Shown piece by piece: positions 34,303-43,795 of a stretch of DNA of 64,000 nucleotides (position 1 is its first letter; each line of letters begins with the position of its first letter). The notes under the pieces were generated by a model. It saw only the letters and a program-made list of their open reading frames with translations, searched no databases and was not told the DNA's origin. Position numbers and translations under genes: made by a program. Origin of the DNA: Nephrocerus scutellatus (taxonomy: Eukaryota; Arthropoda; Insecta; Diptera; Pipunculidae); assembly GCA_947095585.1 (NCBI GenBank), contig OX352761.1, forward strand, positions 27,805,777 to 27,869,776, written 5' to 3'.

Positions 34303-35267
34303 GACATAATAGAGATAGACAAACTCACCCCCTCAAACCAGTCGAAAACCCCATAAGGTCGGGAAATACTGGTTCAGGCGAGGCGGAGGTAGCGGGCGGA
34401 TCGAACGTAACGTTACGCTACAGTGACGTCACGAAGGCCATCAGGTTGGCAATCTCTGACCAAGGCTTTCCTGATGTTAAACTGAACGCGGCGCAAATGT
34501 CAACGATCCAAGACAACATCATGGACGCAGTAGCGGAGCTTCCCACCGATGGCATTAGCCCTAACTTCCTGGGCTGCAAAGCCAAAAGTGGTTGGCTATC
34601 CGTGAACTGTGCAGATGACGAAACGGCAGCATGGCTTACCAATACGGTACCAACCCTGAAACCATGGCCAGATGCCAGTTTGAAAATAATCCGAGAGGAC
34701 GAAATCCCTCGCAACCAGATTTTCTACGTCTATCTTCCGCACTGCAGGAATGAGACGAACGAGAAAATCAGCAGGCGCCTGATAGTTCAAAATAAGGAGC
34801 TGCGCAACGCAGAATGGAAAATCCTGTCAAGAAAAGACAGAGAGAATGACTACCTGCAGTTGACCATTTCGGCGTCACAAAAAATAACGGAGAACCTAAA
34901 GGGCTCCAATTATAAAGTAAACTGGCTTTTCGGGTTCGTTTACTTCAGACCAAAGAAGGCTAAAGAAACGGACAAGGAAACCAAAGCCAAAACCACAGAA
35001 GCGCCATCAAAACCAGGGCAACAAAGTCTGACAAAGAGACCAACACATCCCACCACGGCCAACACTAAAGCCAAACCCATTGACCGAACACGGAAACCTG
35101 GTCACTTGGGACACAAGGTCGATATAAAGGCCTCAAAGAAGCACGGCTTATCGGCGGACAGGTTAAAAAAGCCTCCCACACCTATAACAAGTCAGGGTAT
35201 ACAAGCTGATCCAAATAGCCCAACAACAAAACAAAGCGATGAGATGTGTGCAAATAAACTTGCATAG
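34303..35267 (+). CDS. Non-LTR element ORF1 (probably 5' truncated)
   Basis: Open from the very start of the element with no ATG at the edge; the first internal Met is at about 34494 (MSTIQDNIMDAVAEL). The protein has a globular block (LGCKAKSGWLSVNCADDETA ... DEIPRNQIFYVYLPHC ... WKILSRKDRENDYLQLTISA) resembling the ORF1 domain called DUF4780 in fly retrotransposons, then a Lys/Pro/Thr-rich basic tail likely to bind RNA. No CCHC zinc knuckle is visible. It would form the ribonucleoprotein with element RNA. It ends 29 bases inside ORF2, so ORF2 may be translated by reinitiation or a frame change. Confidence 0.75.
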
Positions 35268-38200
35268 GTCAAAGGCAGCTACTGCCAATCTCTGCCACCT
35301 CTTCGCAATCAAAAACTGGGACATTGCTCTTATACAAGAGCCCTGGACCAAAAACGAAAAAATTCTGGGATTCCCAAGTAAACTAGGTAAGTTGATTTAT
35401 GACAAAGAAAATGGGAGACCAAGGTCAGCAATTCTGTGCCGTCACTCCCTCAACATATACTCCATAAACCAATTTATTTTCAGAGACCTAGTCGCGATCT
35501 CCGTAGAGACGCTCTCGCCACAGGGAAGCAAGAGCACCACAAACTTTGCAGCTGCCTACTTCCCAGGCGAGGACGAAGATCCCCCTCCAGAGACAACACA
35601 GAGCTTCATCAACTTCTGTACAGCTCAAGGCCAAAAATATATAATCGGATGCGATGCAAACGCACACCACGTAGTATGGGGAAGCACCAACACTAACATC
35701 AGAGGTGAGCAACTCCTTAACTATTGTTCATCTAAAAATATTATGATAAACAACGTGGGGAACGATGCAACCTTCATAAACGCCATACGGAGCGAAGTAC
35801 TGGACCTTACCCTATCCGATACAAGGACGGCCAGCACGATCCATAAATGGCACGTAATGAAAGAGGCATCATTTTCCGACCACATGTATATTAGATTCAA
35901 TATTGAAACTCCTAACAGGGCTCAATCCCTTATAAGAACCCCTAAACATACTAATTGGCAAGTCTACTCAGACCAACTCAAATGTAACTTAACTGGTATA
36001 TGTACCCCAATTAACTCCATCGCTGAACTTGACAACTCAGCAAACGACCTTACCGAGGCAATCATAAACGCCTACCACGCAAGTTCACCTATAATTCGCA
36101 TCAGGTGCACCAGGGACGTTCCATGGTGGAATCATGACCTCGAGGCTAAACGAAGAGAAGTTCGTAAACTCTTTAACAAAGCCAAGCGTACACACACCTG
36201 GACGGCCTATAAAATTGCCCTAACCAGATACAACGTGGCTTTAAGGGACAGCAAAAGAAAAAGCTGGAGAGAGTTTTGCGAAAGTATCGACACACTGCCA
36301 ACAGCTTGTCGACTACACAAAGCCCTCTCACTTGACCACAATAATCCACTTGGTTCGGTGAAAAAACCAAACGGGGAACTGACATCCTCTAGACAAGAAA
36401 CCCTTGAGTGTCTGGTTAAGAGTCACTTTCCCAAGTGCATCATACTGGATAATCAAGAAGTATACGAGGATATAAACATGCACCCACACCTTATCTCAAC
36501 TGAAGCCTACAGACGCTCAGCCAGCATCTTCCCACCAGAAAGCATCCGCTGGGCGATAAACTCTTTTGGTCCATACAAGTCTCCAGGTGGAGACGGGCTG
36601 TATCCAATCCTCCTGCAGAAAGGCATTAAATTAATAGAACCAGTACTCGTAAAACTCTACAGAGCCAGTCACAGCCTAGAATACGTTCCAAGGTGCTGGA
36701 GAGATGTGCGAGTTCTATTCTTACCAAAAGGAGGAAAGAAATCCCCCGAGGATACTAGGTCGTATAGACCTATCAGTCTTACATCCTTCATCCTAAAGTC
36801 TATGGAGAAAATAATAGGCCATTACGTAAGATCGAATGCTCTCCAACGAACTCCCTTGAATACCAGCCAACACGCATACCAGACTGGTAAATCGACGGAA
36901 ACAGCACTACATGAGCTGACAACGGAAATCGAAGACACACTTCGAAGCAAAGAAATGGTATTATGCGCCTTCATCGACATACAAGGCGCTTTTGACAACA
37001 CAAGCTTCGAAGTAATTCAAACACAATCCAGATCAAGGGGCATCGACTCCTCTACCATAGGATGGGTCATGAGCATGCTAAGAAGCAGGAAGATTCAAGC
37101 CTCATTCGGCGAGGAAAGCATCACAATAGCGGCAACCAGAGGCTGCCCACAAGGTGGTGTCCTATCGCCCCTTCTGTGGCTATTAGTGATGGATCAGCTG
37201 CTCGCTAGGCTAGAAAACAACGGCCTAACTAATATTAGCTATGCAGATGACCTAGTCCTAGTAGTTCGCGGCAAATTCGAGAGCACGATAACAGATCGCA
37301 TGCAGGTTGCTCTCAAACAAGTCAAAGACTGGTGTAAAGAGGTTGGACTAAGCGTCAATCCTGACAAGATAGTTTGCACCCTATTCACCAAAAGACAAAA
37401 AATAACGCTACCAGCAATACAATTCCAAGGCAAAACCATTCAATTAATGCCAGAAGCTAAATATTTAGGGTTACTGTTTGACAAAAAACTAACATGGAAC
37501 CCCCACATATCATATATCACAAACAAAGCTAATAAAGCTTACTTTGCCTGTCAGCGTATGTTTGGCAAAACGTGGGGAATAAACCCGCAAATTACTCTCT
37601 GGCTATACCAAAGCATAATCAGACCCAGGATCACATACGCGGCCCTGGTTTGGTGGCCAAAAACAGAGCAATCAACGACACGCTCAAAACTGAACAAAAT
37701 TCAAAGACTAATATGTCTAAGTGCAACGGGTGCAGCTAAGAGCTGCCCAACGGCAGCGCTGGAAAAACTTCTAGGACTTCCTCCCCTGCACATACACATC
37801 AAAAGCGAGGCTGTAGCAAGAGCCACAAAACTAGAAATACTTAAACAAATAAAGACAAACAAACTAGGACACACCAGCATCATAACCAAAATAGACTTGG
37901 AATATGTAACTGTCCAACCATCAGACCTAATGATAAAAACTACTAATTTCAACAGGAATTTTTCAATTAAAATACCCGATCGGAATCAAGTTGAAAATAT
38001 CATAAGTACCATTCCAAACCATGCATCCATCTGGTACACAGACGGATCAAAAACAAACACAGGAACCGGAGCAGGAGTATTCGGACCCAGAATAACCCTA
38101 CGAATACCCCTAGGAAGATCTCCAACAGTATTCCAGGCAGAAACTATAGCAATAGAAGCCTGCGTACTGGAATGTACTAAAAGAAAGTACAGAAGAACCG

Positions 38201-38856
38201 AGATCTATGTGATCTCAGACAGTCAAGCAGCATTGCTAGCATTAAAAGGTCCAGTCTTTTACTCTAAAACAACGTGGAGCTGTTTCCGCCACTTAGAAGA
38301 ACTGGCCAAAAACAACAAAATCACACTTATGTGGTCTCCCGGACACTCAGGCATATCAGGAAACGAGGCAGCAGACCTATGTGCAAGAGAAGGCGCAGAA
38401 GGAATTTTCACTGGCCCAGAACCCAGCATTGCCTATTCCAAATGTCATATCAACAGAAAAATTAAAGAGTGGGAAAACGCTACTATCGAAGCAGAATGGA
38501 ATTCTTCGCCTGGGATGAGACAAGCCAAGAAGCTTCTAAACTACAACATTAGTCATATGGACAGGGCCATCAAACTGGACCGCCATACACTAAGAACACT
38601 AATCTGGTATATGACAGGACATGGCCCATTCCGAGACCACCTCTTGAAAATAGGCAAATCCCAATCGGACCGCTGCCGATTCTGTAACGAGGCAAAGGAA
38701 ACGTCAGAGCATATACTCTTCGTATGCGTAGCCCTCACCCAGAAAAGAATGAAACATCTCAGGGCCTATACGGTTCCATGGCCGAATGCCAGACCAATCG
38801 CATTGTCAGACGTGGTGGCATTTACGAAGGAACTGAACAACCACATAATGTGGTAA
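35239..38856 (+). CDS. Non-LTR element ORF2: endonuclease, reverse transcriptase, RNase H; 1205 aa
   Basis: An uninterrupted frame. AP endonuclease at residues 1-220 (CVQINLHRSK start, LIQEPW near 34, GCDANAHH near 137, FSDHMY near 213). Reverse transcriptase at about 430-720 (SYRPISLTSFILKSMEKIIG, FIDIQGAFDN, GCPQGGVLSPLLW, catalytic YADD at about 667). RNase H at about 930-1060 with the acidic residues in YTDGSK, AETIAIE, SDSQAA and the GHSGISGNEAAD box. A C-terminal CRFCNEAKETSEHILFVC motif near 1144 may bind zinc. All expected catalytic residues appear present, so this copy may be recent or functional. The start ATG overlaps the end of ORF1. Confidence 0.92.
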   Translation: MRCVQINLHRSKAATANLCHLFAIKNWDIALIQEPWTKNEKILGFPSKLGKLIYDKENGRPRSAILCRHSLNIYSINQFIFRDLVAISVETLSPQGSKSTTNFAAAYFPGEDEDPPPETTQSFINFCTAQGQKYIIGCDANAHHVVWGSTNTNIRGEQLLNYCSSKNIMINNVGNDATFINAIRSEVLDLTLSDTRTASTIHKWHVMKEASFSDHMYIRFNIETPNRAQSLIRTPKHTNWQVYSDQLKCNLTGICTPINSIAELDNSANDLTEAIINAYHASSPIIRIRCTRDVPWWNHDLEAKRREVRKLFNKAKRTHTWTAYKIALTRYNVALRDSKRKSWREFCESIDTLPTACRLHKALSLDHNNPLGSVKKPNGELTSSRQETLECLVKSHFPKCIILDNQEVYEDINMHPHLISTEAYRRSASIFPPESIRWAINSFGPYKSPGGDGLYPILLQKGIKLIEPVLVKLYRASHSLEYVPRCWRDVRVLFLPKGGKKSPEDTRSYRPISLTSFILKSMEKIIGHYVRSNALQRTPLNTSQHAYQTGKSTETALHELTTEIEDTLRSKEMVLCAFIDIQGAFDNTSFEVIQTQSRSRGIDSSTIGWVMSMLRSRKIQASFGEESITIAATRGCPQGGVLSPLLWLLVMDQLLARLENNGLTNISYADDLVLVVRGKFESTITDRMQVALKQVKDWCKEVGLSVNPDKIVCTLFTKRQKITLPAIQFQGKTIQLMPEAKYLGLLFDKKLTWNPHISYITNKANKAYFACQRMFGKTWGINPQITLWLYQSIIRPRITYAALVWWPKTEQSTTRSKLNKIQRLICLSATGAAKSCPTAALEKLLGLPPLHIHIKSEAVARATKLEILKQIKTNKLGHTSIITKIDLEYVTVQPSDLMIKTTNFNRNFSIKIPDRNQVENIISTIPNHASIWYTDGSKTNTGTGAGVFGPRITLRIPLGRSPTVFQAETIAIEACVLECTKRKYRRTEIYVISDSQAALLALKGPVFYSKTTWSCFRHLEELAKNNKITLMWSPGHSGISGNEAADLCAREGAEGIFTGPEPSIAYSKCHINRKIKEWENATIEAEWNSSPGMRQAKKLLNYNISHMDRAIKLDRHTLRTLIWYMTGHGPFRDHLLKIGKSQSDRCRFCNEAKETSEHILFVCVALTQKRMKHLRAYTVPWPNARPIALSDVVAFTKELNNHIMW

Positions 38857-38941
38857 AACGTCAGGGACGCACAATAGACCTAAAGGTCGCAGTGCTCAGG
38901 GCTGTTCGGCCCCACCTAATATAATAATAATAATAATAATA

Positions 38942-40667
38942 ATGTGCAACATAATAAGAGAAATTAGCACAGAAAGTATTCCAAGGCTAACAGTTGATGA
39001 ACTCGTGAACGCAAGTAAAAGAATACGAGACAACAAAGCTCCTGGACCCGATGGCATTCCTAATACAGCATTGAAAGCGGCCATCCGAAGCAGGCCGGAC
39101 ATGTCCATGGCATGCATGCAACAGTGTCCAGATGAAGGAGTTTTCCCTGAACCTAGGAAACTGCAACATTTGGTATTGCTGCCAAAGGGAAACAAACCAC
39201 CGGGCGAACCATTGTCGTACCGCCCAATATGCCTACTAGACACAATGGGAAAGATACTCGAGCGGATCATATATGACAGATTGCTTAATATAGCGGATAA
39301 TAAAGGAGAACTGTCAGATCACCAGTTCGGGTTTCGAAAATCGTGCTCGACCTTCAACGCCATAAAGGTGGTGGTCAATATGGCAAATAAAGCGATTGAA
39401 GGAGAAAGATGCCGGTGAGGCACAAAGGAATATTGTGTAGTAGTGACACTGGACATAAAAAACGTCTTAAACTCTGCAAAAAGAAGATCACTCGCCAGAA
39501 TGGACGCACCGTACTATATAATGAAGATAGTATCAAGCTACTTAAGCAATAGAAGGTTGAGGTACGAAACCAATGAGGGTACAAAGTAATATAACGTCTC
39601 CGCAGGAGTCCCACAAGGATCGGTGCTGGGTCCCCTTCTATGGAATATTATGTACGATGGAGTTCTAAGAATAGCATTATCAACAGGCGTACAAATATTT
39701 GGATTCGCTGTGTCACAGTGTCAAAGACAATCTATGGAATAGAGTCAGCCACTAACGAAGCAGTTGGCCAAATCAAAGAATGGCTAGTATCCGTCTTGAT
39801 TACCAGCCGGAAAAATATAGAATACATAAATATACGAGTCGGTAACCAGACTATTAGATCAAAGGATTTTGTCAAATACCTAAGAGTAATGCTTGACAAT
39901 AGGCTCTGTTTTAAAATACACGTGGACTACTCGAGCAAAAAGGCTTCTCAGATTTCAGATTCTCAGCATTATTCCGGATTCTGCCAAACGTCGGAGGACC
40001 AGGATATCCAAGCCTAATGTCCAGAGTAGTCAGCTCAGTCCTCCTTTACGCAGCCCCAGTTTGGGCGAATGCACTGGTAACTATAGAAATAAGAAATTTA
40101 TCGTCTATATACAGACTCAGTGCACTAAGGACGATCAGCGGGTTCCGAGCGATCTCCGATGATGCGGCCCTCGTTATAGCAGGAATGGTTCCAGTAGATA
40201 TCCTCGCAGATTAAATGCTTATGATCTGCAATAGAAGAGCCTTATCACAACAGGACCAACTATCAATCAAAATGATCAAAGAGGAAGAAAAGGCCACCTC
40301 AATGGCTGTGTGGCAAGCCCGGTGGGACATACGTTTGAAAGGAAGATGGACCTACAAGCTGATCCCGAACATTGAGAATTGGACAAATCGATATTACGGT
40401 AACTGCAATTACCAATTTACGCAGTTTCTGTCAAGGCATGGCGGCTATCGAAAATATCTTTATCGATTTGGACACGATAGTTCACCTTTTTGCTCAGATT
40501 GTCCGGACCTGGAAGAAGACACGGAGCATGCGATTTTCCATTGCAAATGCTTCAGAGAATGGAGAAGCAACCTGCCAAGTCCACCGGTCGTTTTAGAAGA
40601 AATGCTGAGATCTGAGGATAAGTGGACAGAAGTGTGTGTATTCGTATTTTTATTTTATTTTTTATAA
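38942..40667 (+). mobile_element. Decayed R1-like non-LTR retrotransposon, 3' part
   Basis: Continues the host element after the second TSD copy (38942-38953). RT blocks: DNKAPGPDGIPNTALKAAIR, LSYRPICLLDTMGKILERII, DHQFGFRKSCSTFNAI; then after frameshifts [20 protein letters not shown] (39600-39655). The catalytic YADD is lost near 39700 (GFAVSQ). The C-terminal CSDCPDLEEDTEHAIFHC zinc motif is at 40490-40545. No RNase H is recognisable. Confidence 0.8.
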
Positions 40668-40679
40668 TGTACACACGCT

Positions 40680-42700
40680 AAAGGGGTTTGCACCCTTATA
40701 ATGCTTAGCACAGCGTGCGCGTTAGGAAATTAAGGAGAGGAAAAGATGAGATGTCTATGCACGCGTGTCTTAAACGACTGCAGATCATATAGGTAAATGC
40801 GGAAATACAGAATCAGGCAATTCATTCCACATAACTATCGTGCGGCTAAAGAAGGAATCTCTGAATTGGTTAGTACGTCCGAAGATAAGCGTAATGGTGG
40901 ACCCTTGAGCTCGAGTTGAGGCACGGGTATTTCGGATGGGTTGGAGAATAGGCGGGATGCATCTGGATATTTCTTTTGAACACCGCTTGTGGAAAAAGCG
41001 ATAAAACAGTGACAGGCAGACAACATTCCTACGATGTTCAAGCGATTCGATTGTTTTCGCGATATTTACGTCACCAATAAGTTTTAACGCGCGGTTCTGA
41101 ACTCTGTCTAGTAGATGCAACGTGGTCTTGGGGGCACCTGCCCAGACAATAGTTGTATTCAAGCTTAGGGCGAATATACGCCTTGAAAACTGAAGGAGTG
41201 AAGTACATCTTGCACCGTTTTAGGAAACCAAAGCATCTCGCAGCATTTTTGGCGATGGCAAATATGTGGTCTTTCCAACGAAGCTTGATGTTGACGCACA
41301 TACCGAGAATTGAAAGTTTTTCAGTTTCTTTGATGCAAGATCCATTCATGGATAAAGGTTGGGTGCTTAAATTACGCTTAGACGACAGAAGACAGCATTG
41401 GGTTTTAGAAGTGTTGAATTCAACTCTATTATGTAGTCCCCACATTGTTATGTTGTCAGCAGAGGAATGGATTGGATTAGAGGTGGTGGATAGGAGATCA
41501 TTAATGAAAATCAGAAAGAGTGTCGGAGATAAAACAGAGCCTTGAGGAACACCGGCGCTTATGCGCTGAACATTGGATTTGAATCCGTCCAATACGACCT
41601 GGATTAAACGGTCAGAAAGGTAGTTGATAGTCCAATCGAGCAGGGAGTATTAATTCCATAAGCATTCATTTTCGACAAAAGAGCTTGATGCCAGACTCTG
41701 TCAAATACCTTGGAAATATCGAGTGCAATAACTTTGCTTTCACAAAATTTGTGAATAGATTGGTTCCACTTTTCAGTGAGATAAGCCATCAGGTCACCTG
41801 TAGAACGCTGCCTACGAAACCATACTGCTGGTCACTAAGGATTTCACGCGATTCAAGGTATTGCATAAGCTTACGATTGATCAGGGTTTCCATGACCTTG
41901 GAGAGTATAGTTGTTAGCGCAATGGGTCGGTCGAGAAAAGAGATGACGTTTCACCTTTTTCAGAAACAGGCTGGATAAAGGCTGTTTTCCAATTCCTAGG
42001 GACGACTCTAGAAGAATAAGAGAAATGAAAAAGTCTGCGCATTCGTAATGAATGTCCAAGTAGAGTTAAGATTTCTCTCATGTGTTATAAGTTTGACGTT
42101 CCATTTGGAAACCGTACCTGGGGTACGTATGCGGTGAACATTGGATTTGAATCCGTCCAATACGACCTGGATTAAACGGTCAAAAAGGTAGTTGATAGTC
42201 CAATCGAGCAGGGTGTTATTAATTCCATAAGCATTCATTTTCGACAAAAGAGCTTGATGCCAGACTCTGTCAAATACCTTGGAAATATCGAGTGCAATAA
42301 CTTTGATTTCAGAAAATTTGTGAATAGATTGGTTCCACTTTTCAGTGAGATAAGCCATCAGGTCACCTGTAGAACGCTGCCTACGAAACCATACTGCTGG
42401 TCACTAAGGATTTCACGCGATTCAAGGTATTGCATAAGCTTACGATTGATCAGGGTTTCCATGACCTTGGAGAGTATAGTTGTTAGCGCAATGGGTCGGT
42501 CGAGGAAAGAGATGACGTTTCACCTTTTTCAGAAACAGGCTGGATAAAGGCTGTTTTCCAATTCCTAGGGACGACTCTAGAAGAATAAGAGAAATGAAAA
42601 AGTCTGCGCATTCGTAATGAATGTCCAAGTAGAGTTAAGATTTCTCTCATGTGTTTTAAGTTTGACGTTCCATTTGGAAACCGTACCTGGGGTACGGTTT
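40680..42700 (-). mobile_element. CR1/Jockey-like non-LTR retrotransposon with internal duplication
   Basis: The - strand reads, in broken frames: [71 protein letters not shown] with INDLLSTTSNPIHSSAD (catalytic region damaged), NRVEFNTSKTQCCLLSSK, then [20 protein letters not shown] near 40810-40870. This WNELP ending is typical of CR1/Jockey-type elements without RNase H. The 3' UTR ends with AAGGGGTTTGCACCCTTATA and GCTTAGCACAGCG. The 5' half is duplicated in tandem (separate entry). Confidence 0.78.
41559..42697. repeat. 569-bp tandem duplication inside the CR1-like copy
   Basis: The segments 41559-42127 and 42128-42697 are nearly identical with a constant offset of 569 bases (TCAGGGTTTCCATGACCTTG at 41881 and 42450). 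Each encodes the same RT start ([14 protein letters not shown]) and ends CATTTGGAAACCGTACCTGG GGTACG. Few differences between the units suggest a recent event. Confidence 0.85.
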
Positions 42701-43795
42701 GATTTTGTGTTCCAATTGCAAAGTTTCTTAACCGACACTGTAACTTTCATACTCGTCGACGGGTAAGGTTTCGTTTAATCAGCAAGATGACAAAGAGAGA
42801 GCAAGCAAACTAATTTTCTGCAAATGTCGTTTCGGTTTGGCGTTCTATTTTCACAGCGTGGTCCACGAAAACCTTGTGACTTTGAGTATGGCTTCGGGTA
42901 CGATTTCTGCAATTGGAAAGAGACATACATCTCTGCTACCAAAGCACTGTATATATTCTGATTTGCTGTCAGTCTCTGACTACATGGCTTTAGAGATCAC
43001 AAAAATCATAGACAGTGTTTTCTAACTGCAAAATACAAGTATAACTTCAGATAGCATAACACTCAACCACATGCTCAGTTAACCCAGCTCACTATAAAAG
43101 ATTTGTTTGGATAACTGTTAACATGACGCTTAGGTTTTGCAGTCTAAAGCATCCTAGAAAACGTATTATTAACCGAAAAATCAGATTAGGTAGCAACAGT
43201 CTCACCAATTCTTGGATGTTGTGCATCATATATCTGAAGTGATGTTTGTTGTTCAGGAATAACATTGCCGATGCCAATGAATTTACATTTTACATTACAT
43301 TTACATCCCACTAAACTAGACTTCGTCGCTCAGATACAAAAGTCGACGAACAATCGTTAATCATTCGCTGTAATCAACGATTTTTTACTTAAAAAAATTG
43401 GTTTACGTTCCTTACAGAAAAAAAAACAAGATACATAATAAATTTTCTTTATTTCCTTTTAATATTTTAATATATAGATACATAATTGCATAAAAGTAAA
43501 ATTCCTTTTGGTAGTTTTCTTTTATACAGATTCTTTCGGTTAAAATGATTATTAACTGTTATTTTTTTTAAATTTTCATTTCGTTTTTTTAACCAATTCA
43601 TTCAAAATTCATTTTATACTTTAAAGTATGCGAGTACAACAACAAAAACGAAAACAATATCACATTTTCAAAATTCGTATTTAGTATGAACGGTTCAATA
43701 TGCCAATTATTTTTCACATTTGACTACATGTATGTTCTTATATTATTGTATGTATATGTTTAGGGAAGGAAGAATATAAAATAATCTATACAAAG
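42701..43795. other. Intergenic, including the probable 3' UTR of the SLC35F6-like gene
   Basis: 42835-42885 (GGTTTGGCGTTCTATTTTCA, AGCGTGGTCCACGAAAACC) resembles one arm of the hairpin at 56985. TTTATT at 43448-43453 would be AATAAA on the - strand, a candidate poly(A) signal for the gene ending at 43796. Nothing else recognised. Confidence 0.4.

Larger units (their letters stand above)
34303..38941 (+). mobile_element. Nearly intact LOA/I-like non-LTR retrotransposon, 4639 bp
   Basis: Flanked by a perfect 12-bp duplication, with two open overlapping ORFs, a short 3' UTR and a (TAA)n tail at 38919-38941. The 5' end starts directly inside ORF1 with no leader, so the copy is probably slightly 5' truncated. 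The combination of an RNase H domain, a TAA tail and this ORF1 type points to the LOA/I group; the exact clade is not certain. Confidence 0.88.
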
